DNA of 64,000 bases from Patiria miniata (lineage: Eukaryota; Echinodermata; Asteroidea; Valvatida; Asterinidae), in NCBI RefSeq assembly GCF_015706575.1, contig NW_024037074.1, positions 124,001 through 188,000 of the forward strand, read 5' to 3'. Positions 33,736 to 43,645 of the stretch are shown here, piece after piece; the first letter of the stretch is position 1, and each line of letters begins with the position of its first letter. The notes beneath the pieces were generated by a model. The model was not told the origin of the DNA, made no database searches, and saw only the letters and a program-made list of their open reading frames with translations. The position numbers were made by a program, and so were the translations under genes.

Positions 33736-35430
33736 TCCATACTGTCGTTTGAGACTGAAGTATCACATGATATGCATAATTCATCCGTTGTTTTATTAAA
33801 ACAAAAAATTTAGATTCTTGAAAGTGACAGTTTAATATTTGATCCAGCAACATTTAAATGTATTGCTGTTTATATTTTATGAAACAAAGCATTTAAAAGC
33901 TGTTATAATTTTACTGATTGTATATTTTTGTGTTCACTTTTCATTGTGAGGAATTCTTTGTAATTAATACTTTATTACGCAGTACAGACTTTTGATGGAA
34001 ATTGCGTCAGGTTGGTGTAATTTTAATGTAAGGTTTTCACAATGACATGATTTCTCAATTTTAACCCTCCTGCTGTTTCAACAGTCACAGACAGTAAAAA
34101 AATAATCCTCTTCCTCTGCCATGCTTTTTACCTAAGCTAGTCACCAACAGTCAGATTATATTTCAAGCAAGCTAGCATGTGACTAGTCAAATTCAGTCAT
34201 CAGGCAACAGCAGGCAGGAAGTAGGCAAAGCTGTCTTATCAATTATCTACAGTCAAAGCATAGCTGTATCAAGTTACATAAACAGTCACAGCCAGTCAAT
34301 CCTGCTTTATGTGTGCTGGGAGCTCTAAACTGTTGAAAACAGTCACTTGTGAGAATTAGACTGAAAGGACAACTTTTAAACAGAATGTATGTTTGCATAG
34401 GAGGGTTAAATGTTGGGTTTTACCAGAGTTTGCCCTTCACTGATTACGGCAGTGGAGGGCAAAATCCAGTGAAATATATTATATGAAGGCGTTCAAACCA
34501 AATGCCTTGGTAAAACTAGTTTGATGCATGAAAAGTACAGTGGCGTATAGTTAGCTGGATGGTGGTGGGGGGGGGGGGGAGGGAAGGCCCCTGGCAGTAT
34601 TTGATGGTGACATAAAACAACAGTCTTTTTAAGGGCTTTTAAGATGGTTCAGACACCCCCCCCCCCCCCCACAAAAAGCTATGCTACTGATTGCATTCAT
34701 ACATGTACATTGTACACTGATTTGTGTTTGCTAATTAATTCATTAGTTTAATTCACTTGTGCCTTCCAACTTACATGTACCTGAGATTCATGTTTAACAA
34801 CCGATCTCCCTTTTTTTTAAAATATTTTGGGCTAAATATTCCTTTCAGTTTTAGTGGCAAACGCAAGCAGAGGTGCTGGTTTGTCGTATAGCCCAGCCAT
34901 AAAGCCAAGGCCACTAAAATGTGTGGGCTACAAACCATCTAGGAAGCACACAGAAAGACATTAAGTCATTGTAATTTTTTTTGTATTTAAACTGCAAACA
35001 CTTTTGTTGGCTCATAAAATTGAAGATGAATTCATCATGCCAATGTGGTTTGTGTTGCCTGTGAATGTGCTTTCCATGAATATGATGCCATTTTCTACAA
35101 CATTTTTGGGTGGTATGTGGAAATAAGGAATAGGCGCCCAATCCTCGGAATAACCCAACATCAGGGTGACACTGGGGGTATCTCCAGCTGTCGGTGAAGG
35201 CGTCGATGACCCTACACTTCGGTTTAGGAGCCTCTTGTTGACTGTTTTTACTCTTCATTAAACTCATGCTTTTCATCTGTTGCTTATTAAAGCTATACAT
35301 GTACCGGTACCTTATTTGAAGGCAAAGTAAAGCCATATTTTTTTCTGACCGTGTACCTCACTCATTACAGTAATGAGTTCAATGGCTTTTAAAGTTAATG
35401 TTAGTTTTCCATAGTCTAGCATTTCAATAA
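33736..35430. other. Non-coding stretch
   Basis: G and C homopolymer tracts at about 34,567 and 34,658 lie about 90 bases apart and in inverted sense, like the tracts in the 13.2/39.7-kb elements. It also contains the partial 33-kb repeat at 35,130. No gene is supported; the minus frame at 34,914-35,336 passes through that repeat. Confidence 0.5.
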
Positions 35431-35531
35431 TAATTCTTTAAGTAATGAAGGCTAATCCTTCTTATGGATGTACATGTAAACTTTACATGTACATCCATAA
35501 GAAGGATTAGCCTTCATTACTTAAAGAATTA
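35431..35531. repeat. Perfect 101-base palindrome
   Basis: Two 50-base arms match without error around the single base 35,481 (GTACATGTAAA C TTTACATGTAC). The outer ends are TAATTCTTTAAG and CTTAAAGAATTA. Such a perfect short palindrome is either very young or kept by gene conversion, or it reflects an assembly fold-over. Confidence 0.95.
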
Positions 35532-35544
35532 ATTACCCAACCCT

Positions 35545-35790
35545 TTCATAGGCACTGAAGTGTCCGAAACTGCCATGCCTAATCACTGTAGTGTCCAAAA
35601 CTGCCATGCCTAACTGTAGTGTCCAAAACTGCAATGCCTATTCACTGTAGTGTCCAAAACTGCCATGCCTAATATTAGGCATGGCAGTTTTGGACACTAT
35701 AGTGATTAGGCATGGCAGTTTTGGACACTATATAATCACTGTAGTGTCCAAAACTGCAATGCCTAATCACTGTAGCGCCTGAAACAGCCT
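35545..35790. repeat. Minisatellite of mixed orientation (unit CACTGTAGTGTCCAAAACTG, then CCATGCCTAAT)
   Basis: About four units in + orientation are followed at GCCTAATATTAGGC (near 35,673) by two units in inverted orientation, and then two more in + orientation, the last diverged. The switch points make strong hairpins. Confidence 0.9.
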
Positions 35791-37535
35791 GTGCACTCCA
35801 TGGTTTTATTGATTAATTGTTTATTGATTACAAACTACACAATGCAGTACAAGTGCTGATGGAATTAACATTTATTTAAAATATGACCAGGAAGGAATGC
35901 ATAAAATACTGTCATTTTCTTTGATACAAAGTTAGTCAGCTGATGCTGTTTTCCTAGATGAACTTTTGTGTCAAGTCACTGTAAATATTAACATTAGGTA
36001 TTTGCAATTTTGTCTTTTGGGCAATCCAAATTTCCTAATATTTGAGCTAAATATATTTGAATATAAACAGGAGTTCATTTGTTCACTAAAAGCTGACTAA
36101 GCTTGTGATTTTTTTCCTACCAAGCTCTTAGAAAGCACTGGTGTACCTGTACATGTACATATACCCACAATGACAAACTATCCAATCATAAATCAGGTCT
36201 TCATCATTCAATCCTTTGAATCACCTTTCGCATCCGTTGAATATTGTCCCTTGCAATATTTAAGGTCGTTCGCGTAATAGGTACTAACAGGTACTGAAAT
36301 AGTCTTAAATATATTGAATATTCTGTTGTTCATAATGAACGATTCCATGGCAAACTCTTGGCCAAAGAAATCTTGTCCACTTGACCATTATGAAAGCTAA
36401 TTACATTGAGCTATTAGCAGATACCCTTCAAGATATTCTTGGCTGGTTCATGTTCAGATTCCGAGGAAGTGCAGTTGAACCCTTTATGATATCTTTCACG
36501 TTGCCTCTTGCATTTTCTTTGCTCTCCTTAACTTCAACAAAGCCTCTGATACAAAATCTGGACAGGGTAAGACTTGCTTTGATGATGTCTACAATCATAT
36601 ATCTCTTGTTCTTTGAGCAGACAAGACTGCTCTTGCCAGTCTATTCTAATGATACATCCTTTCCTATGAACACAACACCAAATTAATATACGACATATAT
36701 CACCATATAGGGTACGGCTTGCCAAGGGGCAGTCAACCAGTTGGTGCTGGATTTTTTAGAAACAATAGGACTAATTATACAAATTCCATGTAATTGAATT
36801 TTTTAAACACTGTTACAAACTCCCGAAGAAACCCACTGGATTAAAAACCAGAGATAAAACTCAATGAGCAAAAACTCTGGAAAACCTTGTGGTTGCCAGC
36901 AAAACAAAACATTTCGCACGTTTACACAAAGCTATTTTTAAAGCTGATCCATTCTCAGTTTGTCCTTAACTGAACTGAAGTCGCAAGCTAGAATGATCCC
37001 ACCACACCTTCGCCTCGTACGTTCTACGTACGTTCTATGTTAAACGCACGTTCTTTCCTATGCAAATTTGACACACCCTTTCTACCCTTATGTAACTCCG
37101 CCTCCCAGAATTCATTCCTCAACCGATTAGACACATTTGCCTGCTATACAACTGTAACGCAGGCAAAGATAATTCTTATTCTGGAATTAATCGTGACAGG
37201 GCCAACACATGTATCCCCACAGGAAACAAAAGGGGACGCTGCATCATTATGCCAACAATGCTGTGTTATTTTGATAAGTTTTCACCAATTTTGTATTGTG
37301 TGCAGAATGCTTATTTTTGCTCTGCACTGCCAGTATTTTTTTTTGCAGAACCTGAAAATGTAGGCCTAATCCTTTGAAATAATTACTTTCTTGTATAGCA
37401 ACATGAGAACTACGTGTGTAGCCCTCTTAAGCAGGGACACTATATTGTAGTTGCAGCCCATGAGGTCTTGGTGAAGTTTACAATGTATTTTGCTGACAAA
37501 CACCAATGAGGAACAGGGTGATGATACCATGTCAC
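35791..37535. other. Non-coding stretch before the inverted-repeat arm
   Basis: No domain was recognised. A hydrophobic frame at 36,381-36,686 (+) lacks supporting features. Because the right arm is cut by the window end, this stretch may also be part of the inverted duplication. Confidence 0.45.
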
Positions 37536-38139
37536 GTAGATACCCTGAATAACTGGATAACTTGCAGATGGGGTGTAGTGAGCTTGTCATAATTGCCTGT
37601 CAATACAGCTAGGCATGATATGATGATTTTAGGTTGATCTGTTTTGACTCTGCATGAATGCCAGAGAGTAGCACATCAGTGGAGCTTGAAAAGATCAAGA
37701 CGATCAGAATACAAAAACCAAATATTGGACAAGTTCAGTTCTATGTACACGTTATTATGTGCAATATAATTTGCAAGTCAAATTCTTCCACTTGCAGTAT
37801 TTACAATTATTATTAAGTCATAAAAAGATCTGTTGTCAAACTTTATACATATGTACGTCAACTTATGCAGTGCTCCGAATCACTAGGAAGGTGGAAAACA
37901 ATAAAGGTATATCGCAAAATAAACGCGGTATATTTCTAAGTTATGAACTCTTAATTCAAACAATTCAAAAAGAAGAATTGTGAAATGAAATAAATCACTG
38001 GTTTTAGTTTCTGATTATGCGCAACTTAAAGTAGAACGCAATAGGCTTGGTACTTTTCATTTGCTTTTCCCACTAGTATAAAAAGACATTACTGTAACTA
38101 TCAGTTTAAAAATATCAGCAACAACTTCAAATCTCAATT

Positions 38140-38319
38140 CTCAACAAAAGTGGGGATAATGTACACCCCTGCTTAGCACCTTTGAAAATTGAAAGGGGTC
38201 GGACATAAAACCATTAATTAAAACCCTTAATATAATGAATAAAAACAGGGCCGAAACAGGTTCCAAAGCTTTAAAATGAAAATTCTAATTAACCCTTCAA
38301 AAGTTTTTTATTGATAAGG
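38140..38319 (-). pseudogene. L1/Tx1-like LINE RT fragment, palm region
   Basis: Minus-strand frames give VLINGFMSDPF and then, shifted, GAKQGCTLSPLLL. The latter corresponds to the G.RQGCPLSPLLF motif of LINE reverse transcriptases. It belongs with the upstream RT block at 39,220-39,620, from which it is separated by inserted DNA. Mirrored at 63,215-63,395. Confidence 0.65.
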
Positions 38320-38994
38320 CATATCAATTTGTTTATGGCCGAAACCGCACTCCTATTTATCTTATTTGATTCAACTCGATTTTGCGCATTGCTCAATTTT
38401 AACAAAATGTAAGACAAATGCGCGCACGCATGTGTGTGGAAGTGAATGTACTTTGTGCGCTATATCTTTGGACCTGATTATCGAATAGCACGCACGCACA
38501 CACAAAATGCAATGCCCATGGCTTATGTGAGCGGGGTTATGATTGGCGATCATCTTCTTCAATCCTAAAAGTACAGGTCTTAACAAGGTCTAATCAGAAT
38601 ACATAGTTAGTTAGACCAGAACCTTCCCTAACAATGCTTTTTTTAAGAAGGCCATACGGTGGCGCTGTTTGTATTTACGGCGAGTTGAAATGGTGCAGGT
38701 TTTACTGAAAACTATGATTTACACATAATCGTGTTAAATTCTGCTAAAACAACAATATAAATCCTGAAAAGTACAGGCTTTCCTGTTAATATAAATTCAA
38801 TATTTCTTATCAGTATGATGTACATGTAGGATATTATTGTCTGTCTTGTATTCTTTTAAGAAGTGAAAGCGTTGTTCCGTTTTTCAATGGTGTACAAAAA
38901 GAGACATCGAGGCACAGTTTTTGATGGCAACTCCCATAGCGGAAAATCAGGGACTGTGTGGGCGCTTGAAAAGGAGCGCTAACAAATTGATATG
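38320..38994. mobile_element. 675-base segment bounded by 14-base inverted repeats inside a LINE
   Basis: CATATCAATTTGTT (38,320-38,333) and AACAAATTGATATG (38,981-38,994) are exact reverse complements. They lie between two pieces of the same LINE RT. No coding sequence; no clear target-site duplication. The same boundaries appear in the mirror copy (62,547-63,214). Confidence 0.5.
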
Positions 38995-39219
38995 AAATGA
39001 CCAAGGAATTAATACCCTTTGAACTTATCCGCTCCGTTCACAAGTACCCCCTCACCGGCAAAGGAAGTACAGTTGGGGGTGCGCGGCCACTGCGTGTACA
39101 TGGAACAAATCCCCTGGTGTATGCGTGTCACACTGACAAGGAACGGTGCGCGTCAACCAGCCAAATGTACCGCCCATGGGACGTCGTTGCTAAGTAAAAG
39201 GGCGCCCTCTTTTGGTAGC

Positions 39220-39620
39220 GCATGGAGCTCATATAGTCAACCAAATCTCTCAGAAGTCTGTGAATACTTCTGCCTTTTGATCCTGCAGGTCTGGAAAGGA
39301 TTAATATTAAACAAAAGGGATAACTTTGCCCAGACGAAGGTAAATAGCTTTAGAGACAATCTTGTAATCTACGTTGAGTAACCAAATTAGTCTTTTTTTC
39401 TGAGGATTCAGCTGATCTCCAGCTTTTTCAAGCAAAGTTATCATACTTCTGTGTTTGAAAGTTGGCGAGATGTTATCGTCAAAAGATCTATGATACACTT
39501 TCAGAAGATCTAGTCTGAGCATAAAAGATCCCAAAATTGAACGTAGAATTCTTTGGGCAAGTCATCATCTCCCGGCGTTTTATTAGTCTGCATACTTCAT
39601 AAGTGGGAGAATCATGGCAG
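39220..39620 (-). pseudogene. L1/Tx1-like LINE RT fragment, fingers region
   Basis: Minus frames read NKTPGDD.LPKEFYVQFWDLL, then ITLLEKAGDQLNP and LLNVDYKIVSKAIYLRLGKV, then a shifted PFQTCRIKRQ block. This follows the PG.DGLP.EFY, LLPK.GD, LLN.DYKI.SK.L..RL and QTGFI.GR order of L1/Tx1-type RT. Disabled by frameshifts. Mirrored on the + strand at about 61,915-62,320. Confidence 0.72.
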
Positions 39621-39689
39621 TAGAGTTACTTATGTTTGCCCCTGAAACTAGGAATTATGTTTTCATAATTAAGAAAGAAGAAATAATTG

Positions 39690-39960
39690 TCTCGAAAGAT
39701 GGGGGGGGGGGGGGGGGGGCTCGTGCCATATTTTCTATGGGGAGCGCTGATAAAATCCTACAATCAGGCACACTATACATGTTGTAGGCCTATTAACTAA
39801 AAGTGTACAAATGCACCCTTCTCATTTAGGGGGAGACCGTTCCCCTGTACATCAAATTCTTACACTTTGCTAGTGCTTTTTTTTTTTGTATGGAATTTTT
39901 TTGGGGGGGGGCTTGCCAAATTGTTGCCCCCCCCCCCCCCGGTAGAACCGCCACTGCTTT
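39690..39960. mobile_element. Uninterrupted copy of the G/C-tract element seen at 13.2 kb
   Basis: Flanked by a G run (39,702-39,719) and ending in a C run plus GGTAGAACCGCCACTG. The middle contains TAAAATCCTACAATC and AAAGTGTACAAATG, the empty site for the insertion at 13,223. The mirror copy lies near 61,575-61,845 with shorter homopolymers. Confidence 0.65.
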
Positions 39961-40258
39961 CATTTATGTTTGCTGTAAATTAAAATTTTAATTAATACTG
40001 AATTTGTATAGATCTATGATTTCATTCTATTACTTGTCAAGTGCCCAGAGTGAAACACCAGAGGTAAAACTCTATGAGGTAAAAACTCTGGAAAACCTTG
40101 TGGCCGATCCCTTATACATTAACTTTAATACTTACAAACTCCGAGTTTCTCCTCTTCTTTTAAATTAAAATATACGATGTATTGTGGTCATTATGAAAAT
40201 TACTGACCTAGCGACGTGGTGAACACAGGCTAGAATGGCCATACTACAGCCACACACG

Positions 40259-40934
40259 CCCTTAATTTACTCGATTACGTCCTCAATGACATTCTATTCA
40301 AATTTAACCTATTCTTTATCATGATCACTCAAGGGAATGTACATGTACATCATTGGCATTTGCATTAATTTTCAGAAATGAACTACTTGAGGGGTTAGTA
40401 TAATATATCAAATTATTGTTACACTGACATGTCTGAAGTTTTGTGTTGGAAATTGCTGGAAAAACTAAGAAAAACAAAAATGTTTGAGTATTCTGGTTCC
40501 CTGACTCCACTGAAGATTAAATGGATTAATTTATAGATGCCGGAAAATTGTACGATTAGGGAACCAGTCTAGCTGGCCTGCACCTATTCAGAACATGCAA
40601 CCAATAGCAAACAAAATTTGGACTGAAAAAAAAATTGTACATTTGGAGCAGTAGTTGAAAAACAGTTAGGTTTTTCCAACGGTGGTCAGCCGACCACCGT
40701 TGGAAATGTATACAAAATTACCATTTTCTTGAAAGTGACTTCACACCAGGTGCCATAATTTTACAGGATGCTTTAGACTGTCATTTACCAACATCCTGTT
40801 GTGTATTTCGTAAAAACTTGGTAGTTTTGTTGTTCGATGTTTGCAAATGTTGTATTTTCCCTTTAATTTACTCAATTACGTCCTCAATGACATTCTATTC
40901 AAATTTAACCTATTCTTTATCATGATCACTCAAG
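40259..40934 (+). repeat. Pair of 75-base direct repeats bounding a 525-base segment
   Basis: CTTTAATTTACTC(A/G)ATTACG to CTTTATCATGATCACTCAAG occurs at about 40,259-40,334 and 40,860-40,934, differing at about two positions. The interior holds a perfect hairpin at 40,673-40,706 (TTTCCAACGGTGGTC/GACCACCGTTGGAAA). Identical spacing is seen in the mirror arm. Confidence 0.8.
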
Positions 40935-41271
40935 CATCAAGCTTGTAAGTAACATACGAACACATTTTCATGCTACTTCGCTTCGCTCATACGCATGAAA
41001 AACAGTTAGGTTTTACAGAACGTTATAAAGGAAAAGGAGGACACAATTTGTTCATATTCAGAATTTTATTATTATACATGATGGGTGCTGGCCTGCACAC
41101 AGGCATGCAGGCTGAAATAACAAAGTATGCAAGGGGGAGAGATAATAGGGTCAATACATGTACCTCAAAAAAGGCGACGATCAGCAGCATCTTAACCGAC
41201 TGGGCCATGCTGGTAGTCTCGCTTTCTTCTTTTTCGGGCTTCAGTGTCCTTAAAAACTTCTTTCTCCGCTG

Positions 41272-41662
41272 TTATATGATTTTCTGTTGATCTGGAGACA
41301 AGTTGCCTGTTCCTTTTTGTTTGTCCATATACGAGACGGTCATCCACCCTGCCTTGCTCGAGTTGGCGATCTTAATCTGTGTTCTGCCAGCAGCTGGCTT
41401 GGTCTGTATCGCCTTTAACGATAATTGCCGTCTTGATGTCGCCAAGGGCAATTTGAAGTTTCCCACAAAACTCAAATCGGGCCAAGTTGCCTGGTTTTGT
41501 TAACTCTTTGGAGTCCAGTTTATTCTTGAGTTCCCGAATGGAGGTGGAGTCCTCTTTCGGTGCAGAGATAGCGTTAAACTTCTTGTCAAAGTAATCTTTA
41601 CATTTGTCGAACATAAACGCCGACGGATCAGGATTCGTGGAGTGGTCTGCCTCTGTCGACAT
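41272..41662 (-). pseudogene. DIRS-like retroelement ORF fragment, left-arm copy
   Basis: An ATG-started frame (MSTEADHSTNPDPS) runs through ELKNKLDSKELTKPGNLARF and EFCGKLQIALGDIKTA. It then shifts frame into KIKIANSSKAGWMTVS and GNLSPDQQKII. The ..FEFC..L..AL..I..A... followed by ..IKIA..S.AGW.TV order resembles the ORF found with DIRS/tyrosine-recombinase elements of invertebrates. The frameshift near CAAGCCAGCTGCTGG is present in both arms, and this arm also lacks 7 bases found in the right arm. Assignment is tentative. Confidence 0.45.
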
Positions 41663-42689
41663 TACGCAAACTAAGCCAAACTATGTAAGTAAATACCGTA
41701 AGCAATGGAAGACGAATAAGGGTTGGATATACGGCGTGAGTGCCAGAACCTGAAGTGACTATTCTACACAATGAATAGCATGCGTGACAATCCGTCTGGC
41801 AATCCGACTGGTCAATGGTGGACTTAACTTCGGTCGGCCGAGGATGTCTGTCTCACTGCGGAGTTTGTCACACCAGACGTTACACCCAAAAACCCTGGTT
41901 TAAAATTAAGTACAAATTGTCACCAGTAATGCATCTCCTACACAAGATTATTACATGCATCGTCCATAGCAGCTCAATATCATTTAACATACCATAAAAT
42001 GCAAGGTACATTTTATACACAAAAACCCAAACAACTAGTTATTGCCAAGGCACATTTACAATGTTTTACAACAGTTATACCAATATCAATTTGCACTTTG
42101 AAATGTTACTTTGGAATCTGCAAAGCAATAATAGTACTTACAGGTTATGGCAAATAACCTGGTCTGTGTTTTATTGACGGTGACGAGGAGACGAGGACGC
42201 CCGCAGCCTACCAACTCTGTGGGACTCATTCCCAACAGTGCAAACAAATTGCACACTCGGCTTATTAAGAACGTACAACTCCCCAATGTGGGTACAAACT
42301 AACAAGCATAATATATACATGTAGTGTCCATCAGCGTAGCAAGGGGGGGGGGGAGGTATTTTACCCCCAATATTTGTGTCAAGACTGCCCTTTTCCATTC
42401 AAATGCTTTTTCACCAGTGCTTACCCCCTTCCTCATTTTGTTGTAAAGAGTGTCCTTTTTTGCAAAGTGCCCTTTTTTTCTGAACAAATGCCCTTTTGAA
42501 AAAGATGTCGTGCCCTTCCATGTGCCTGCGGCCATTCCGGGTGCCTTTTTTTTACTTCACGCATGTATTGTCCTGAAAAGGACCATATATTGTCCGTTAG
42601 TGTGCATAATCATCGGATTAATGTCCGGAAAAAAAAACATGTCTACATTTCAGCACGATGTGCAAGTGCCCTTTTCAAGAAATTTTGAC

Positions 42690-43645
42690 TCTCGACTACC
42701 ACCATTTCACACCGTACACTAGTTTCAAAATTAACTATCAAGTTTAAGTTGACCTCAAAATTAATAAAATTTCGTAACCTAAAAAATACGCTGTGGGATT
42801 TGAACCTGCAACCTTCCGATTCAGAGTTAGCAGTCCACACCTCTCGACTACCACCATTTCACACCGTACACTAGTTTCGAAATAAACTATAAAATTTAAG
42901 TTGACTTCAAAATAATAAAATTTTGTAACTTAAAAATACGCTGTGGGATTTGAACCTGCAACCTTCCGATTCAGAGTCAGCAGTCCACACTACTCGACTA
43001 CCACCATTTCACACCATACACTAGTTTTGAAATTAACTATAAAGTTTAAGTTGACCTCAAAATTAATAAAATTTTGTAACCTAAAAATACGCTGTGGGAT
43101 TTGAACCTGCAACCTTCCGATTCAGAGTCAGCAGTCCACACTCTCGACTACCACCATTTCACACCGTACACTAGTTTCGAATTTAAATATAAAATTTAAG
43201 TTGACTTCAAAATTAATAAAATTTTGTAACCTAAAAATACGCTTTGGGATTTGAACCTGCAACCTTCCGATTCAGAGTTAGCAGTCCACACCTCTCGACT
43301 ACCACCATTTCACACTGTACACTAGTTTCGAATTTAACTATAAAATTTAAGTTGACTTCAAAATAAAAAAAAAATTTGTAACTTAAAAATACACTGTGGG
43401 ATTTGAACCTGCAACCTTCCGATTCAGAGTCAGCAGTCCACACAACTCGACTACCACCATTTCACACCGTACACTAGTTTCAAAATTAACTATAAAGTTT
43501 AAGTTGACCTCAAAATAAATAAAATTTCGTAACCTAAAAATACGCTGTAGGATTTGAACCTGCAACCTTCCGATTCAGAGTCAGCAGTCCACACCACTCG
43601 ACTACTACTATTCACACCATACACTAGTTTCAAAATTAACTATAA
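42690..43645 (-). repeat. tRNA-like satellite, minus-oriented block (about 7 units of about 151 bases)
   Basis: Each unit on the minus strand has box A TAGTCGAGAGG or a close variant, an arm CTGACTCTGAATCGGAAGG and box B GGTTCAAATCCC, followed within about 15 bases by T-rich sequence. The anticodon-type loop is CTCTGAA, so the anticodon-position triplet is CTG in these units. The 5' acceptor strand does not pair with the 3' strand. This is a sister subfamily of the + array that starts at about 43,646. Confidence 0.9.

Larger units (their letters stand above)
37536..43645 (+). repeat. Left arm of a large inverted repeat
   Basis: This interval is the reverse complement of 58,170-64,000. Position sums stay near 101,530-101,536 along the whole length, showing collinearity with only small indels (for example an extra ACATGT-type unit near 61,190 and an extra ATAACGCC near 62,275). 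Contents, mirrored in the other arm: LINE RT pieces, an inserted TIR segment, the G/C-tract element, a 75-base direct repeat pair, a DIRS-like frame and the start of the tRNA-like satellite. Confidence 0.95.

Noticed and set aside
36381..36686. 101-residue hydrophobic plus-strand frame
   Set aside because: No start context, no partner exons and no recognised family; chance AT-rich frame.
39019..39381. 120-residue frame in the left arm (and its mirror)
   Set aside because: No domain. It crosses the boundary into the LINE RT fragment on the other strand and contains a word also found at 71-108, so it is repeat sequence.
42171..42535. Lys-rich frames near 42.2-42.5 kb and their mirrors
   Set aside because: They derive from a pyrimidine-rich non-coding repeat (CCCTTTTT words) that is identical in both arms and has no conserved domain.
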